Source: Phallusia mammillata
Lineage: Eukaryota; Chordata; Ascidiacea; Phlebobranchia; Ascidiidae
Assembly (NCBI GenBank): GCA_003260075.1
Contig: QLIY01000228.1
Coordinates: 124,522-188,521 of the forward strand
Reading direction: 5' to 3'
DNA: 64,000 bases
Shown: piece by piece, positions 61,401-64,000 of the stretch
Position numbering within the stretch: position 1 is the first letter of the stretch
Layout: every line of letters begins with the position of its first letter
Notes under the pieces: model-generated
The model's database searches: none
Seen by the model: only the letters and a program-made list of their open reading frames with translations
What the model was told of the DNA's origin: nothing
Translations under genes and position numbers: made by a program

Positions 61401-64000
61401 GGCTTTAACTTTTTTGTCAGCCGGTTCTATCACAAAATTCATATTTTTCAGTCGGTTCTGTTACAAAAAGTCCATTGAAATTAACCAGTAATGCTAACCG
61501 GTTCGCTCATCTCATAAAATTTCGTGAGAGGGGGGGGGGTGCTTTAACTTTTTTGTCAGCCGGTTCTATCACAAAAGTCATATTTTTCAGTCGGTTGGGG
61601 GGGGGGGGGGGGCCTAACTCCGCAGAGATACATGTGAATCTGCATGTTGCAACGACGCCGATAAATGCAACAGTCGTCCAGCTGCAGACATAGACAGCGT
61701 TATACAATGTGCTACCGGAACATCAACGGAAGGAACTCTAACTGGACGTTTAACTTGTGCATCTGGACAACAATGTGCAAGAACTGAAACTTCTGTCACA
61801 ATGGGAGGTAAGCAGTGAAGTGGTCAAAAAACATTTTTTTGAAGTGGGAACTTTGTATGGCAGTTTGTTTAAAACTCCATTTAAAAGGAATGGGGGGGGG
61901 GGTGGGGGGTAGGCAGTAATGTGGTCAAAAAACATATTTTGAGGTCGAAAAAATTTGTGGCAGTTTGATTAAAACTCCATTTAAAGGAATCCGATCTGAG
62001 CAATATGAAAAATGTCCCGTGATCATGACTTCTTCCTCGCTATAATACGACTACCAGACATTAAACCAACAGGGTTTAGCCTTTCAATCAACAAATATTT
62101 TGTTTCAGCAAACACTGAAGTAACAACTGTGGGATCTTGCCAAACAACATCGGCCTGCACCAGTGGTCTATGCGGGGACACTGCGTAAGTTTTGCTTTAA
62201 AATATCGCGTTAACACGAACACTGCCGTTATACCCAATTAATTTTACAAAAACTACTTCTTTTCCTAAAACAATGACACAATAATAGAGATTGGTGGTAT
62301 CACTTCACTAAATATCAGATTCTGGGGGGGGGGGCAAAAATGTCCAGTGGGCATGACTTATTCTTCGCCATAGTACGACTACCAGACATTAAACCAACAG
62401 GGTTTAGCCTTTCAATCAACAAATATTTTGTTTCAGCAAACACTGAAGTAACAACTGTGGGATCTTGCCAAACAACATCGGCCTGCACCAGTGGTCTATG
62501 CGGGGACACTGCGTAAGTTTTGCTTTAAAATATCGCGTTTACACGAACACTGCCGTTATACCCAATTAATTTTACAAAAACTACTTCTTTTCCTAAAACA
62601 ATGACACAATAATAGAGATTGGTGGTATCACTTCACTAAATATCAGATTCTGTTGTGTTTAACTTATCATCGGATTGCCACCTACATCAGTCCAAATCTT
62701 TCCTATCACAATCTTTAATGTTGGGAAACATATGCTCAACCCTACAACAACTCGCTGTGTTTTGTGTGCAGGGGATGTGTAGCTACGTGCTGGGGGGGGG
62801 GGTGTTTAACTTATCATCGGATTGCCACCTACATCAGTCCAAATCTTTCCTATCACATATGCTAAACCCAGCAACAACTCGCTGTGTTTTGTGTGCAGGG
62901 GATGTGTAGCTACGTGCTGCAGCACTGCCGACGCCTGTAACACTTTGAGCTTCGCTGTCCAAACTGGCAGAGTTTGCATGGTTGGAACAACAACAAAAGT
63001 AGGAAATAATGCTGCAACTGGAAGTAAAGTACCTACACTATGCCATCCTGATCTTTACTGTGGAAGAACTGAAAGCACCACAACATCAGGTGAGAAGTTA
63101 AACATTAAAGGCAATAGGACCAAAGAACCAACACTTTAACTCTTGCGGAAAGTATTTTAGTTGTGTTGTTTTACGATATACAGGCGGCGTAAACACCGTA
63201 GTTGTTGAAGGATCATGTCAAGCCACCGCTATGACATGTGAAGTGCTCTGTTCTGGAACTGCGTAAGTTGAAACGAACTTGTTTGGATCGTGAAAGTTAT
63301 ACTAGGGACAAACCGACAAAGTGTAACCAGCTTAGATAATTTACAAGTTTTAAGAATAATTTATTATAAATTCTTTCTGTTCAAGGTAAAGAAACTCGTC
63401 ATAACCAAATGTTCACTGTGTTTATTAGGGGTTGTGTATCTGCGTGCTGCGACGATGCTGACAACTGCAATAGTGATAATGTGGCAACAATCACAAATGT
63501 TGTGACTTGCATGACGGGGACAGTAATGGATGCAACACTAACTGAAACCACACTTTGTGAGGCTGGAGAGCTTTGTGGGAGAAAGGAAACCACTGCTGGT
63601 GATGGGGGTAAGAAGCAGATCGTAACACAAAACACAAAAGTGTTTAGAAAAGTAATAAAATTGTCAAGAGGGCCCGGCGCCTCCCCATTTGGGAATAAAA
63701 ACAGATTTATACACGGTACTTAATTAGAACTATATGTGAAATTGCAAGTTGATGTGCTATCACATGAATCATCCCATAAGCCAATATATAGCAAGTAACA
63801 GCATTTATTATTTACACTTGTGTTGGTTACAGCGGTAACAATTGTCGGATCGTGCTCAACAAAAGGAGCTTGCGAACTGTTATGTAGCGGAGTCACGTGA
63901 GTATATATACAAGGCAACAAGGTTTACTTTGTTATGTTTAAATACAACTCTTTAGCGCCAGTCAAGGTTATGAAGAGACCATTCATTTAATTTGCGCAGA
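50376..64000 (+). CDS. Giant secreted multi-LU-domain protein, at least about 18 LU domains, continuing beyond the window
   Basis: A signal peptide (MRQTLALVLL...) is followed by a long run of alternating long exons (end of one LU domain plus start of the next) and short middle exons. All boundaries are phase 1 or phase 2, so the frame is kept. From about 52 kb onward domains recur in order alpha (GRVCMVGT, CHPDLYCGRTETT), beta (CNSDDVATITNVVTCMTG, LCGRKQTT) and gamma (CNSRAAADI, CATGTS, QCGRTETS). The last base, 64000, opens another exon after AG 63999. No transmembrane segment or stalk is reached; by analogy with the 1-4700 gene it would end in a GPI-type tail. Several poly-C/G tracts break individual exons. 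Function is unknown; repeated ectodomains of this kind suggest binding or adhesion. Confidence 0.8.
52582..53107. mobile_element. hAT-like MITE with CAGTGGTTCTCAA end, interrupted by poly-C
   Basis: Left CAGTGGTTCTCAATTCG and right caagttgagaagccatgg are imperfect inverted ends. Internally, gccatgggccacc and ggccaccc/ggaccac stretches mirror one another. C10-11 tracts (52792-52801, 52907-52917) bracket a stray copy of a middle-exon end (tgatgagctctgtgcaggaa). It lies in the intron between 52488 and 53493. Confidence 0.6.
53116..53451. mobile_element. hAT-like MITE with 8-bp target-site duplication
   Basis: Left CAGGGGTGTGCAACC and right GGTTGCACACCACTG are terminal inverted repeats. Flanks GCTTAAAT (53108-53115) and GCTTAAAA (53452-53459) match at 7 of 8 bases, the hAT target-site size. 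At 336 nt it has no coding capacity. Confidence 0.8.
53493..54977 (+). CDS. Giant LU gene: domains 4-6, with a poly-C deletion
   Basis: Exons 53493-53677 (alpha type, donor gtgcta), 53882-53951, 54136-54237 (beta type), 54545-54621 and 54799-54977 (beta type). In 54136-54237, C10 (54200-54209) joins VDVATM codons to RKQTTDGSS codons, deleting about 80 nt with three cysteines' worth of sequence. Exon 54545-54621 starts at C10 (54535-54544) and has no AG. The order beta, alpha-type middle, beta implies a missing gamma and alpha segment, so this stretch is probably collapsed. Confidence 0.65.
55377..56166 (+). CDS. Giant LU gene: gamma and alpha module
   Basis: Exons 55377-55440 (donor gttagt), 55513-55694 (gamma, EAACCNDADRCN), 55754-55829 and 55996-56166 (alpha, TCCNSADNCN). 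The alpha exon is shorter than its paralogues: CNTGRLC replaces the CNTLSFAVQTGRVC-type run. The middle exon that should follow is missing; C11 tracts at 56232-56242 and 56312-56322 mark the gap. Confidence 0.75.
56457..57876 (+). CDS. Giant LU gene: beta-gamma-alpha module
   Basis: Exons 56457-56635 (beta), 56760-56823, 56953-57134 (gamma), 57337-57412 and 57686-57876 (alpha). All have GT/AG boundaries and LU cysteines in place. This is the cleanest example of one super-repeat and contains no C or G tracts. Confidence 0.85.
57969..58586 (+). CDS. Giant LU gene: chimeric beta/alpha segment at a poly-G junction
   Basis: Exon 57969-58047, then an exon starting at 58207 as beta type (GCVSACCDE). 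It passes through G10 (58233-58242) into alpha-type sequence (STADACNTLSF) to 58413. Middle exon 58508-58586 follows. Downstream of the G tract the sequence is identical, as far as I compared, to 62919 onward. Probably an assembly jump between super-repeat units. Confidence 0.6.
58243..58946 (+). repeat. Long identical block, copy 1 (copy 2 at 62919-63622)
   Basis: Exons and introns match at a constant offset of 4676 nt, including the 71-residue intronic frame at 58614 and 63290. I saw only one difference (gtagac versus aaacac-type change near 58513/63189). Divergence begins at 58947 / 63623. Confidence 0.85.
58753..60364 (+). CDS. Giant LU gene: beta-gamma-alpha module with duplicated gamma exon
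   Basis: Exons 58753-58931 (beta), 59254-59317, 59475-59616 then G10 (59617-59626) and a restart to 59795 (gamma), 59859-59928, and 60174-60364 (alpha). The restart repeats CCNDADKCNGRAAAD-coding sequence out of frame with the first copy. The middle exon 59859-59928 is shorter (CDICGVTE). Confidence 0.7.
60453..61807 (+). CDS. Giant LU gene: alpha-middle, beta and gamma exons
   Basis: Exons 60453-60531, 60767-60945 (beta, SSCCDDTDNCN), 61204-61267 and 61626-61807 (gamma). G10 at 61036-61045 leads to a repeat of the beta exon end and its intron. The intron before 61626 holds a MITE with two further G tracts. Confidence 0.8.
61391..61620. mobile_element. hAT-like MITE fragment with repeated left half
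   Basis: cagtggtgggctttaac and gtcagccggttctatcaca match the element at 43431. The left half is repeated from 61540 after a G9 run (61531-61539) and ends in a G-rich run (about 61598-61612) just before the exon acceptor. The right terminus is not preserved. Confidence 0.5.
62109..63089 (+). CDS. Giant LU gene: duplicated middle exon and alpha exon
   Basis: The middle exon occurs twice (62109-62184 and 62437-62512), with G10 (62325-62334) between. The alpha exon begins at 62773, is cut by a G tract (62791-62801), then restarts complete at 62899-63089. One copy of each is expected in a normal domain order. Confidence 0.75.
63184..64000 (+). CDS. Giant LU gene: last visible exons
   Basis: Exons 63184-63262, 63429-63607 (beta) and 63833-63896, and an acceptor AG ending 63999 that opens a presumed gamma exon. 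The block 62919-63622 equals 58243-58946 at a constant offset of 4676. Confidence 0.8.

Overview
The window is a metazoan genomic segment holding a plus-strand tandem cluster of genes for secreted or membrane-tethered proteins made of Ly6/uPAR (LU) domains. The organism is inferred, not proven. Spliced genes with short introns, AT-rich sequence, splice acceptors just upstream of start codons, a tRNA-derived SINE and hAT-like elements fit an ascidian tunicate such as Ciona. No CRISPR, operon or rRNA features occur.

Each LU domain has ten cysteines, ends in a CCxxxxCN signature and is spread over three exons. A long exon carries the end of one domain and the first three cysteines of the next. 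A short exon of about 61-76 nt carries the middle three cysteines. Long exons end in phase 1 and short exons in phase 2, so exon pairs can be duplicated without breaking the frame.

There are two gene architectures. (1) Compact three-domain genes consist of a signal peptide, three LU domains, a Thr-rich stalk and a hydrophobic GPI-type tail. They start at 8790, 12088, 16775, 21979, 27747 and 34152, with broken or partial members at 31793, 37630, 39343 and 44058. Only the 12088 gene reads intact throughout as assembled. (2) Long many-domain genes: the 3' end of one occupies 1-4700 (five domains, stalk and tail), and the 5' end of another starts at 50376 and runs off the window (about 18 domains visible). 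In the long gene the domains recur as a period-three pattern (alpha-beta-gamma). The compact genes carry beta and gamma type exons in the same order. An orphan terminal exon with a different stalk lies at 42951-43269, and a degenerate terminal exon at 47316-47492.

Between genes, about 1-2.5 kb of upstream DNA is repeated with the genes, so the unit of duplication is gene plus promoter. Mobile DNA includes a roughly 1.6 kb element with long terminal inverted repeats in an intron (18.5-20.2 kb), hAT-like elements (52582-53107, 53116-53451, 43431-43657, about 61391-61620) and SINE copies.

The main oddity is more than 40 pure C or G tracts, usually 10-13 nt but up to 98 nt. They sit at junctions where neighbouring sequence is repeated, skipped or joined to a paralogous exon. 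They are C on the plus strand up to about 56.3 kb and G from about 58.2 kb onward, switching inside one gene. I think they are mainly assembly or library artefacts, so many gene disruptions here should be read as provisional.
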